Positions 39,855-48,449 of a stretch of DNA of 64,000 bases are shown one piece after another. This DNA comes from Candidatus Didemnitutus sp. Lineage in GTDB: Bacteria > Verrucomicrobiota > Verrucomicrobiia > Opitutales > Opitutaceae. The first letter of the stretch is position 1, and each line of letters begins with the position of its first letter. A program made the position numbers and the translations under genes. Where the stretch lies: contig JAHCAY010000001.1 of the NCBI GenBank assembly GCA_019634575.1, forward strand, positions 1,984,001 to 2,048,000, given 5' to 3'. A model generated the notes under the pieces. It was not told the origin of the DNA. It worked only from the letters and a program-made list of their open reading frames with translations, and did no database searches.

Positions 39855-40397
39855 ATGAACCTCCAACGTAAAGTCATCGGCGCGCACGCGTATTTCTTCC
39901 TCGACGGTGCCGCCTACACCGTGCCGGACAACGGCACTGCCGATCGCACGCACAAGCCTGGCGCCGCCGATCCGAAGTGGATCGATCTCGGCGAAGGCGA
40001 TCACGCCATCGCGCCGAACTCCAAAGAAGAGGAGTTCATGGCGCCTTCGCCTGGCATGCGCGTGCTCAAAGACATCATCACCACGGCGCGCGGCCTGAAG
40101 ATTAAGAGCAAGCTGATGGAGATGCAGAACCTCAGCTATCAAATGCTGCTCGGCACCGCGGAGCTGCCGACCTCGCCGACCGCGGGCGGCCAATACAATC
40201 CGCTTGAGGGCAATCACCGCGTGAAGGGCTGGCTGAAGCTGCAGCAATACGGCGAGGACAACCAAATCCTCAACACGCTCGACGTCTACGTTTCCGGCAA
40301 AATCTCCGGCGACGTCGGGTTCGGCGACAAGCCCGTCGACGTCGACATCGAGTGGGACGTGCTCTTCAGCACCCTCAACACGGGCACGCTCGCCTGA
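39855..40397 (+). CDS. Major tail tube protein
   Basis: 180 residues, beta-rich. A domain like MNLQRKVIGAHAYFFLDGAA is followed later by NTLDVYVSGKISGDVGFGDK and PVDVDIEWDVLFSTLNTGTL. Size and position (between terminator-type and chaperone/tape-measure genes) match siphophage tube proteins. Confidence 0.7.
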   Translation: MNLQRKVIGAHAYFFLDGAAYTVPDNGTADRTHKPGAADPKWIDLGEGDHAIAPNSKEEEFMAPSPGMRVLKDIITTARGLKIKSKLMEMQNLSYQMLLGTAELPTSPTAGGQYNPLEGNHRVKGWLKLQQYGEDNQILNTLDVYVSGKISGDVGFGDKPVDVDIEWDVLFSTLNTGTLA

Positions 40398-40466
40398 TTC
40401 ACCGCGCCGCACTGCGGCCGCGCGTGCGGCCGCAGTCGCGCACTCACCGCCGCGTAACTGCGAACC

Positions 40467-40985
40467 ATGCCCGACTTCGACAACACTCCGCCCGTCGCGC
40501 GCGATCTGAGCGCGACCTACACGCCCAGCAACACTGCACCCACGGCGAAGGCGATTGCAGGCGTCACGCCGGATAACACCGAGCCCGAATCCATCGCGCG
40601 CGATCAGTCGATGTCGAACACTGCGCCCACGGCCAAAGCGCTGCCCGGCTACATGCCGGACGCGACGGAACCGGAGGCCGCTGAGATCGGCAGCTATACG
40701 CCGACCGCTGTCGGCGCAGTCGCAATCGCAGGCAGCGCGCTCTCCAGCATCACCATGCCCGCATCATTCCAGCCCGCTTTCGTCAATCTCACGGGTGGAG
40801 GCAACTGCCTCGACTCTCTCAACGCCAACGCCGGCGATATCGGCAAGGTTCTTCAAGGCACCGTGAATGGTGAGCTGAAGAGCTACCAGGTGCGCGCCGG
40901 CACGGACGAGGCTGACCTCCCTGGCATCGTGCGTCCGCTCAACTTCGACCCCGACACTAACCCTGTCGTGTTCGTGCAGCTCTGA
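40467..40985 (+). CDS. Repeat-containing tail-associated structural protein
   Basis: 172 residues. The N-terminal part has two imperfect copies of SNTAPTAKA(I/L)...PD-TEPE (about 20-45 and 50-72). The C-terminal domain (GKVLQGTVNGELKSYQVRAG...PGIVRPLNFDPDTNPVVFVQ) is repeated in the next gene. It may be a tailspike chaperone or baseplate decoration. Confidence 0.6.
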   Translation: MPDFDNTPPVARDLSATYTPSNTAPTAKAIAGVTPDNTEPESIARDQSMSNTAPTAKALPGYMPDATEPEAAEIGSYTPTAVGAVAIAGSALSSITMPASFQPAFVNLTGGGNCLDSLNANAGDIGKVLQGTVNGELKSYQVRAGTDEADLPGIVRPLNFDPDTNPVVFVQL

Positions 40986-41203
40986 TGCACGGCGCTTTTA
41001 CACCGCTGTTCACGTCGCTCGACCAGCTCGCGTCGAAATCCGCAAGCGTGGCCGACGTGAACAAAATCCTGCCGGGCCTCGTGAATAACGAGCTGAAGTT
41101 CTACCGCGTCGCGATCGACACCGCCGAGGAGTCACGCCCTGGCACCGTCGCGCCGTGCAACCGGCATCCACTGCTCAACCCGATTCTCTTCATCCAATGC
41201 TAA
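40985..41203 (+). CDS. Paralogue of the preceding protein's C-terminal domain
   Basis: 72 residues. NKILPGLVNNELKFYRVAID followed by PGTVAPCNRHPLLNPILFIQ aligns with the C-terminal domain of the upstream product (VLQGTVNGELKSYQV...NPVVFVQL). Tandem duplication. The stop lies seven bases into the tailspike gene. Confidence 0.6.
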   Translation: MHGAFTPLFTSLDQLASKSASVADVNKILPGLVNNELKFYRVAIDTAEESRPGTVAPCNRHPLLNPILFIQC

Positions 41204-43440
41204 AGAAATTCTCTCTTCTCTTCGCGGCCGCGCTCACGCTGAGCGTGCCGCTCCACGCGCAGAACGCCGGCACCGGGCCGGTGACGAAATACACCTCTGG
41301 CTCGCAGAAAGGCCAGCTTACCGAGAGCCTTACTGCCGGCAACGGGACGACAATCCAGGCGAGCGGCACGGGCAAAGTGATCGCGAGCGAAGGCACCGCG
41401 ACCACCAGCGCGGACGCGCAGACGCACATCGCGCGCACGGATAATCCGCACTCGGTCACGAAGGCGCAGATCGGCCTCGGCAACGTCGACAACACGAGCG
41501 ACGTGAACAAACCCGTGAGCACCGCGACTCAGACGGCGCTGAACGCGAAAGCGGACAGCAGCGCGTTGACGGCTCACACGAGTAACACGAGCAATCCGCA
41601 CAGCGTCACTAAATCGCAGGTCGGACTCGGTAACGTCGACAACACGAGTGACGCGAACAAACCGATCAGCACGGCGACCCAAACTGCGCTCGATGCGAAG
41701 CAGCCACTCGACACCGATTTGACGACTGTTGCCGCGAACGGCTACCCGACAACGGCCTTCTACTACTCTGCGACGGGCACAAGCGACGACGGTCCGGCGC
41801 TGAATGCGTTTATCACTGCCGCTGGCGCGAACGCGACGATCGTTCTGCGCGCCGGACAGACCTACACCACAAAGCAACCGATTGAGCTGAAGGATGGACA
41901 GACGCTCGACCTCAACGGATCGACCATCAAACGCGCCGACCAATACTCGACTACGGCGACCTCAAACGTCACCTCGGGGACGAACTCCTTCACAGTGACT
42001 GATGCCTCGGGCTTCGCCGCCGGCCAGTTCGTTTCGTTTGGCAACTCGAGTTCCTACGCACTCGTTTCCTACAAAATTTCATCCGTTGTCGGCAACACGA
42101 TCACCTGCACGTCGAATTTCTCGCAGACGTTTTCGTCCGGCGTGGCGGTGACTCGCGTGATCGTCGGCATCGTCACGAGCTACACGTTCACCGGAAGCAC
42201 TCACGCGAACGACGTGCACGTGCGAAATGGAACGATCGACGGCAATCGAGCGAACAACACAACGCTCGCATCCTGGTATCACGGCCAGGACGTCGTGCTC
42301 TGGGGAGCCCGCGGAAAGGCGACCGACCTTCTGGTGCAGAACAGTCCTTCCGAGGGTATCTTTGGCGGAAACGCCGATCTACGAATCACGCGCTGCCGTT
42401 TTTCCAATACAGGCGGCAACGGGATTCACGTGTCCGCCTGGCAACACACGATCGTCGACGCTTGCCGCTTCGAGAACACGAACCAGCTCTCGGCGACGTG
42501 GCCCACGCACAATGACGGCGCAGTCACGCTCTCAGACATGAGCGGCGCGACCAACTACGGCCGCATCACGATCAAGAATAGCTGGTTCGATGGCACGCGC
42601 TGCGGTATCGGCGGCGTGCTCGCGACGACTTCTAGCTACGTCGACGTGTTCGATAACTGGTTCTTTGCGTGCACCAACGGACCGATGTTTATGGTTACAT
42701 CGGACGGCTCTCCGTCGAAAGTGATCTTCTCGCGGAATCACTGCTACGGCTCCGGAACGTTCACGCTCAATCTAACCTCGGGCGGCGCCACGGGCAAAAT
42801 CACCGAGACGATCATCGACTCGAACATTTTCGTCGATACCGGCATGAGCCTCGGTCGCGGCGTCGCCGGCGTCGCGGTAACGAACAACGACTTTCTGCAG
42901 TCCACAGCGCGCACGTCGATCTACATCAACAATGGTGCGACGAAGCTCGATATCTCGCGCAACCGAATCAAGCACACGGCGACCACCGGCTCTAACTCGA
43001 ATGCGATTTTCGCGGAGACGGCCCTCACCGCGACGACGGTCAACGACAACAAAATCGAGATGGCGACTGGGCCGTCCGGCGTGAATGCGATCCTCGTGAG
43101 CTCTGGGTATTCGCCGCACACCGACACGGAATTTTCCGGCAATCGCATTACGATGCTCGGGGCTGACCAGGCGATCACACTTGGTCGCGGAATCGTCTGC
43201 ACGCGCAACCGCATTCGGATCGCTGGCGGCCGAGCGATCACCTGCGAGGGAGGCACTGGCACAGGCAATGCGACGCAGGTGATAACGGAGAACACGGTTT
43301 GGGGCACGGGCACGCCTGTCCATATCTACGGCGGCTCCTACCGCATTCTCGTGAAGCGAAATCACTTCGTCGGGAGCGTTAGCAATTCCTCCGGCGCCGA
43401 AGCCACGGTCGTGGTCAGCGACAACGACACCGTCATCTAG
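41197..43440 (+). CDS. Tailspike/tail fibre with beta-helix, and an N-terminal signal peptide
   Basis: 747 residues from ATG 41197. Residues 1-22 look like a Sec signal peptide (MLKKFSLLFAAALTLSVPLH, then AQ). Two fibre repeats follow (NPHSVTKAQIGLGNVDNTSD and NPHSVTKSQVGLGNVDNTSD, with ATQTAL). From about 185 there is a pectate-lyase-like right-handed beta-helix (DDGPALNAFITAAGANATIV, then many NxITxNxF-type turns). It would bind or cut surface polysaccharide. The signal peptide is unusual for a virion protein. Confidence 0.82.
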   Translation: MLKKFSLLFAAALTLSVPLHAQNAGTGPVTKYTSGSQKGQLTESLTAGNGTTIQASGTGKVIASEGTATTSADAQTHIARTDNPHSVTKAQIGLGNVDNTSDVNKPVSTATQTALNAKADSSALTAHTSNTSNPHSVTKSQVGLGNVDNTSDANKPISTATQTALDAKQPLDTDLTTVAANGYPTTAFYYSATGTSDDGPALNAFITAAGANATIVLRAGQTYTTKQPIELKDGQTLDLNGSTIKRADQYSTTATSNVTSGTNSFTVTDASGFAAGQFVSFGNSSSYALVSYKISSVVGNTITCTSNFSQTFSSGVAVTRVIVGIVTSYTFTGSTHANDVHVRNGTIDGNRANNTTLASWYHGQDVVLWGARGKATDLLVQNSPSEGIFGGNADLRITRCRFSNTGGNGIHVSAWQHTIVDACRFENTNQLSATWPTHNDGAVTLSDMSGATNYGRITIKNSWFDGTRCGIGGVLATTSSYVDVFDNWFFACTNGPMFMVTSDGSPSKVIFSRNHCYGSGTFTLNLTSGGATGKITETIIDSNIFVDTGMSLGRGVAGVAVTNNDFLQSTARTSIYINNGATKLDISRNRIKHTATTGSNSNAIFAETALTATTVNDNKIEMATGPSGVNAILVSSGYSPHTDTEFSGNRITMLGADQAITLGRGIVCTRNRIRIAGGRAITCEGGTGTGNATQVITENTVWGTGTPVHIYGGSYRILVKRNHFVGSVSNSSGAEATVVVSDNDTVI

Positions 43441-43447
43441 GGTCACC

Positions 43448-43966
43448 ATGAGCACACAACAACTCACCGCTCCCACCAAATTGCAGATCGTTTTTGCCGG
43501 CGAAGTTTTCGACGGCACGGACGAGCAGCACCCGCTCCCGCGCGATGCAGCCGGCAACACGCTTCCGCCCGTGCGCGTGCGTGCGATGCCGACGCGTCAC
43601 CTTGGCCGCGTGCTGCGCCTCGCCGATCACGAACCCGAGCTGCTCGATTTCGTCTGCTCGATCTTCACGAAGGACGAGGGCGAGCAAGCGCCGTCCTGGA
43701 AAACCGTCGAGGAAGGCTGGTCCGACAACCTCCACGACGAAACGCACGAGCTGCTCTACAAAGCCGCCGAACGCCAAAATTTTTCCCGCGCGGCGAAGTG
43801 GGCGGAGCGCCAAATCGCCGCGAAAAAGTTCGTGGGAGAAATCACGCTCAAAGGCGAAGAGATCATGCAGCCGCTGCTCGCGCCGGTCTTCGAGCAGATG
43901 CAGAAATTGCTGCGCTCATTAGAAACGCCGTCCGCCTCACCGGCCACACCTTCGACGAAGTCCTAG
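43448..43966 (+). CDS. Tail assembly chaperone (G-like)
   Basis: 172 residues lying directly before the tape measure. The N-terminal beta segment and helical C-terminal half with VRAMPTRHLGRVLRLADHEP match the general form of tail assembly chaperones. Its end overlaps a second reading frame that looks like a frameshift extension. Confidence 0.65.
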   Translation: MSTQQLTAPTKLQIVFAGEVFDGTDEQHPLPRDAAGNTLPPVRVRAMPTRHLGRVLRLADHEPELLDFVCSIFTKDEGEQAPSWKTVEEGWSDNLHDETHELLYKAAERQNFSRAAKWAERQIAAKKFVGEITLKGEEIMQPLLAPVFEQMQKLLRSLETPSASPATPSTKS

Positions 43967-44160
43967 ATGCGTTCACGCTGCACCAGCTTTGCGAGTTGCG
44001 CGCCGACGCCGAACGTGAACACGCCCGCCGCGAGCTGCAGTTCCTGCAAGCCCTGCGCCTCGCGATCCCCGCGTCGCTAGACCCGAAAGCCAACACCGAC
44101 TTCAAGAGCCGCGAAAGCGATCTGCTGAAGCTGCTCAACGCCGACACCGACAATGGCTGA
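43798..44160 (+). CDS. Probable frameshift extension of the tail assembly chaperone (GT-like)
   Basis: This frame is open from 43798, but only the part from about 43900 looks coding: IRNAVRLTGHTFDEVLDAFT followed by LHQLCELRADAEREHARREL. It has no suitable start codon near that point, and lies -1 relative to the chaperone frame, as in lambda G/GT. I do not see a classical slippery heptamer near the joint. The stop overlaps the tape-measure start. Confidence 0.55.
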   Translation: MGGAPNRREKVRGRNHAQRRRDHAAAARAGLRADAEIAALIRNAVRLTGHTFDEVLDAFTLHQLCELRADAEREHARRELQFLQALRLAIPASLDPKANTDFKSRESDLLKLLNADTDNG

Positions 44161-46180
44161 CGACAACAAACTCGACCTCCTGATCGATATCCGTTCGCGC
44201 CTCGACGATCTCGTCAAAGCGCAGACGGAGATGCGTCGTTTGCGCCAGGAGACCGAGTTGACCGGCCGTGAGGTGAAGAGCGGTTTCGGGAATCTATTCT
44301 CGAATCTGTTCGGCGCGGGCCTCGCCGTGAACGCGACGAGCCGCGCGATCAGCATGGCGATCGGCACGGTCACCGCATCGATTCGCGAGGCGAACGAAAC
44401 CTTCGAGACGAGCCGCAATCTCGAGGTGTCGCTCGAGGGTTATCAGAAACTGCGTGACCTCGTTCGTCTCGCTGGCGGCGATGTCGGTGCGCTCAATATG
44501 GCGATCGAGAACAGCGGCCGTGCTATCACGGAAGCGATCGACAAGCCAGACAGCCAGGCGGCGGCGCTCTTTCGCTCGCTGCGCCTCGATCCGATCAACC
44601 TGCAGGTGATGACCGTCGAGGATCGTTTCCTCGCGCTCGCGCGCGCCGTCGATCGTGCGGACGATCGCGCGACCGCCTGGAAGGAATTGGGCGAAATCGT
44701 CGGCACGAAAACGCTGCCGCGCATGCGTGAGGCGTTGAACCAACTGGCGACGGATGGTTTCGATTCCGTGTCTGACGCGTCGTCGCGCGCGGAAGCTCGC
44801 GGCACCTCGGCGATTCACGGCCTGCTCGATTCTATCCAGACCGGGCAGAACATTCTCAAGTCGAAGATCGTGACCGAAGGTGGCGGGTTGCTCGCCGCGA
44901 TGGGATATGGCGACGACCTCGACGAGAAGAAGGCGATCACCGGCTCAGCCGAATCGTTGCGCCGTGTGCGCGATCAGAAGGAGGCGCTCATCCAGCTCAA
45001 GGACCAGCTAAAGCTGGTCGCGGTGCAAAACGAGGCGCTGGTGAACAACCCGCAATTCAGCGACGCACAGAAAAAGTTCTGGGGTAACTACGCGGCGGCG
45101 ACGGTGATCAAGTTGATCGCGCAGATCAAAAAGCTGCGCGAGGCAATGCCGCTCGATACCTCTGCGGGCGAGACGCCGGAGAAGAAGGCGAACGAACTCG
45201 CGTCCTACGATGCGCAGATCAAGTCCGTCCAGAACTCGATCGCTCCGGGTCGCACCGCTTACGAGCGCAGCCGCGATCGCTTCGAGGCGTTCACCGCGCC
45301 GGACGGCGACATGCAGAAGCGCGACCTCTTCCCGAATCAAATGTCGGTGGCGGGAGGTTTGAAGGCCGGCGCGATGGATTGGGTGACCGATCTCGGGTCG
45401 AAGGGCGAACAGGCCGCCGGAATGATTCGCAGCACGCTCGGTTCGGCGGTGTCCGGAATCACCGAGGGTATCTACGGATGGATCACCGGCACGCAGTCGT
45501 TCAGCGACGTCATGCTGCAGCTCGGCGGGACGATCCTGAAGGCGGTCCTCGAAACGATCATTCAAATGGGCGTGCAGTGGCTCATCACACAGACGCTGAT
45601 CAAAACGGGCATGATCAGCACGCACGTCGTCGGCGAAGGGTTGCGTGCGCAACGCGTAGCGGCCGCCACGGCGGAAGGCACTGCGACAACGGCGGCGATG
45701 GCACCGGCCGCTGCTACCTCGAGCGTCGCATCGTTCGGTGCGGCTGCGGTGCTCGGTATCGCTGCGCTGCTCGCGGTCATGGCGATGTTCGGCGGCTTCT
45801 CGGCGGGCGGCTACACCGGCGACTATCCCACGCATCAAATTGCGGGTGTCGTGCACGGCCGTGAAGGCGTGCTGAATGCCCCTGCAATGGCTCAGCTCGG
45901 TGTGGATCGACTGAACGCGATGAACGCCGGCATGTCGCTCGAGCAGGTCGCCGCGCTCAACGTCCCGAGCGCCACGCCGGCGACGCGCGTCTCCGCGGTT
46001 GCTCCGCTTCTCAGCTCGAGCGGCGGTCTCACGCAAGCAATGCGCCGCGAAAAGCCGTCGCAGAACTTCTTCGTCGATGATCGCTCGATCGTCGATCGCC
46101 TCCGTGACGACGCGAACTTCAAGGTGGTCGTGCGCGACATGATCGCGGGCGATCCGGGCTTTTTCGGGCTCCCGTCATGA
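44153..46180 (+). CDS. Tail tape measure protein
   Basis: 675 residues. Coiled-coil N-terminus (LIDIRSRLDDLVKAQTEMRR), a hydrophobic segment near 60-80, then long helical regions, a very hydrophobic Ala/Gly-rich C-terminal third (LGIAALLAVMAMFGGFSAGG) and the GREGVLNAPAMAQLGVDRLN motif typical of tape measures. By the usual relation of about 0.15 nm per residue the tail would be roughly 100 nm (inference). Confidence 0.88.
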   Translation: MADDNKLDLLIDIRSRLDDLVKAQTEMRRLRQETELTGREVKSGFGNLFSNLFGAGLAVNATSRAISMAIGTVTASIREANETFETSRNLEVSLEGYQKLRDLVRLAGGDVGALNMAIENSGRAITEAIDKPDSQAAALFRSLRLDPINLQVMTVEDRFLALARAVDRADDRATAWKELGEIVGTKTLPRMREALNQLATDGFDSVSDASSRAEARGTSAIHGLLDSIQTGQNILKSKIVTEGGGLLAAMGYGDDLDEKKAITGSAESLRRVRDQKEALIQLKDQLKLVAVQNEALVNNPQFSDAQKKFWGNYAAATVIKLIAQIKKLREAMPLDTSAGETPEKKANELASYDAQIKSVQNSIAPGRTAYERSRDRFEAFTAPDGDMQKRDLFPNQMSVAGGLKAGAMDWVTDLGSKGEQAAGMIRSTLGSAVSGITEGIYGWITGTQSFSDVMLQLGGTILKAVLETIIQMGVQWLITQTLIKTGMISTHVVGEGLRAQRVAAATAEGTATTAAMAPAAATSSVASFGAAAVLGIAALLAVMAMFGGFSAGGYTGDYPTHQIAGVVHGREGVLNAPAMAQLGVDRLNAMNAGMSLEQVAALNVPSATPATRVSAVAPLLSSSGGLTQAMRREKPSQNFFVDDRSIVDRLRDDANFKVVVRDMIAGDPGFFGLPS

Positions 46181-47976
46181 GCTTCCCGATCGTCAATCAC
46201 CTGGGGCGCGATCTCGCGCTCTTCTTGAACGTGCCGAACGTGCGCGAGGATGGCTCGTTCGCGATCACCTACGCGTTTTCGACGACGCTGGTGAGCGGCG
46301 GCAGCGGCCGCGAAAATCGCGAGCCTCACGCGCCGGACATGCGTCTGCGCCAGTCGTGCGCCTATCTCTTCGCGACGGGCGCGGAAGCGGCCGCCATTCG
46401 TGCCGCGCTCGCCGATCTCGGCGACACGCTCATCCTCGTGCCGATCTGGACGGACGTCCTCACCGGCGCGCAGTGGGCCGACCGCATCCATACCGGCAAC
46501 TATCTGCTGCGCCTGTCCGACAACACGATCCTCGCGGCGGACGCGGTGCTCGATCCCGTGCTCGAGTATGCGCCGTTTCTCGTCGGCCGCTTCGTCGAGC
46601 AGCCGGAGCTGAAGCCGTTCAGCGAGGACGCCGGCGCCGACGCGAGCATCGCGATCGAGGAAGACGGTCCGTGGGACTACCGCATCCGCATCAACGCCGA
46701 CGTCGCAATCGACACCTGGCCGGCGACGCTCGAGCCGGAGTGGACCGACGTCATCGATCGTTCGGAGACCGGCCGCGAATACGTGCAGCTCGGCGCGGGT
46801 CGCGAGCGCGGCGTCGAGAACCAGGAGGTCGCGTTCAAGTGGGGACAGGAGGCGCGTTTCCTTCTCTCGTCTCGCGATCAGATTCGCACGCTTCTCGGTT
46901 TGTTCGAGAAGGCGCAAGGTCGCACGCAGTCCCTCTCGATGCCGTGGTGGTTCAAGCCAGGCGCGGACGACCCAGCGACGCCGCACGAGACGAAGGTGCG
47001 CTTCGCAAGCGACAAGCTCGAGCTGACCTACATCACCGGCGCCGTCGCGAGCGTGTCGATCGCGCTCTGGCAAGTGCCGTGGGAAGTCGACGAGATCGCG
47101 GGCGAGGAGCCGGCGCAGGCCGCGCGCGCGTATCTCTACCGCCACACGTTGCGCGTGCCTGTGGGTCCGGTCGTGTGGCGTCACACCGACTACGCACGGC
47201 CGATCACGGTGACTGAGGACGGCGTGCCGGTCACCTATTACCCGTTCAAGATCGAGCACGATAAGCTGAGCCAGGGCTACATGCTCGATGATGACCCGGT
47301 GAAGCTCGCGTCGTTCGTGACCGACTCTCACCCGTGGATGCTGATTCTGCAGAGCCGCCTCGAGGCGCCGCTCGCGATCGATATTTTTGAGCATCGGCCC
47401 GAGGTCACTGGCGCGATCCCGCGCCTGCGCTACAGCGGAGAGATCGCGGACAAGCCCACCGGCAAAGGGCGCAAGCTCACCGCGCCGACGTCCGTGATGG
47501 GCGGCCAGCTCGATATCAAAGTGCCGTCGTTCTTCGTGCAGGAAAGCTGCCAGCACGAGTTCTGCAGCAACCCTGGATGCATGCTGAATATCGCGGACTA
47601 CACGTGCGAGGGCACGATCACCGCGATTGCCGACGCCGTGGTGACGATCGCCGTCACGAGCAATCCGATCGGCGCTTTGCCCGACGATCTGTTCGCCGGC
47701 GGCGACGCGGAGATGGGCGCGGGCCTCACGTGGCAAGGCCGTGACATCATCCGCAGCGAAGACCTCGGCGGCGGCACGCAGCGCCTCACCCTCGATCGCG
47801 CTTTTCGCGGCGCCGTGGTCGGAACCGTCGTCACGTTTCGCCGCTCCTGCAGCGGCACATGGACGGAGTGCGACGCGTTCGGCAACACCGACAACTACGG
47901 CGGCCATCCCGAAGTCGGCGACGAGAACATTTCTGTGCCGCAGCGCGAATCGAACATGACCGGAGGAAAGAAATGA
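46177..47976 (+). CDS. Tail hub/distal tail protein, DUF2163/BR0599-like C-terminus
   Basis: 599 residues. The C-terminal part has cysteine landmarks (SFFVQESCQHEFCSNPGCML, then RSCSGTWTECDAFGNTDNYG followed by GHPEVGDENI) like the gp13/DUF2163 proteins of gene transfer agents. The N-terminal ~250 residues may be a separate distal-tail (gp12-like) domain, so this could be a fusion of two baseplate proteins. ATGA overlap with the tape measure. Confidence 0.75.
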   Translation: MSFPIVNHLGRDLALFLNVPNVREDGSFAITYAFSTTLVSGGSGRENREPHAPDMRLRQSCAYLFATGAEAAAIRAALADLGDTLILVPIWTDVLTGAQWADRIHTGNYLLRLSDNTILAADAVLDPVLEYAPFLVGRFVEQPELKPFSEDAGADASIAIEEDGPWDYRIRINADVAIDTWPATLEPEWTDVIDRSETGREYVQLGAGRERGVENQEVAFKWGQEARFLLSSRDQIRTLLGLFEKAQGRTQSLSMPWWFKPGADDPATPHETKVRFASDKLELTYITGAVASVSIALWQVPWEVDEIAGEEPAQAARAYLYRHTLRVPVGPVVWRHTDYARPITVTEDGVPVTYYPFKIEHDKLSQGYMLDDDPVKLASFVTDSHPWMLILQSRLEAPLAIDIFEHRPEVTGAIPRLRYSGEIADKPTGKGRKLTAPTSVMGGQLDIKVPSFFVQESCQHEFCSNPGCMLNIADYTCEGTITAIADAVVTIAVTSNPIGALPDDLFAGGDAEMGAGLTWQGRDIIRSEDLGGGTQRLTLDRAFRGAVVGTVVTFRRSCSGTWTECDAFGNTDNYGGHPEVGDENISVPQRESNMTGGKK

Positions 47977-48449
47977 AACCGTGGTTTAACACCGACGAAC
48001 GCATCGCCGCTCTCTGGACCGAACAGCAACGCTGGTTCGGGACGCCCTTCATCGCGCACGCGGCGAGCCACGGCCACGGCGTGGACTGCGTTAATCTGCA
48101 GCACGAGATTTTTGCCAATGTCGGCGCAATCCCGCGCCTCGAGCTGCCTGCGTATTCGCTCGACTACGCGAAGCACTCGACGCGGCCGCAACTGCTGCTC
48201 TTCCTGCTCACGCACCCGCAGCTCGCCGGCCGCTTCGTGATGGTCGCTCCGAGCGGCAAGCTCGCGCCCGGCGATTTGATCGGCCTGCGCAGCGGCCGCG
48301 TCGACCATCACCTCGCGAGCGTCAATCCCTGGGACGAGGCCGTGCACGCAATCGAGGAAGTCGGCGTCGTGCGCACGAAGTTGAACGACGCGAAGTTCGC
48401 GGCGCGCGTGCTCTACGTGATGCGCCTGATGGAGGTGGACGCCGCATGA
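47973..48449 (+). CDS. NlpC/P60-type tail peptidase
   Basis: 158 residues. GHGVDCVNLQHEIFANVG carries the catalytic Cys; APGDLIGLRSGRVDHHLASV carries the His. This is the pattern of gp14-like/NlpC-P60 tail peptidases that open murein during DNA entry. A strong ribosome-binding site (GGAGG, 5-9 bases upstream) precedes ATG 47973. Confidence 0.8.
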   Translation: MKPWFNTDERIAALWTEQQRWFGTPFIAHAASHGHGVDCVNLQHEIFANVGAIPRLELPAYSLDYAKHSTRPQLLLFLLTHPQLAGRFVMVAPSGKLAPGDLIGLRSGRVDHHLASVNPWDEAVHAIEEVGVVRTKLNDAKFAARVLYVMRLMEVDAA

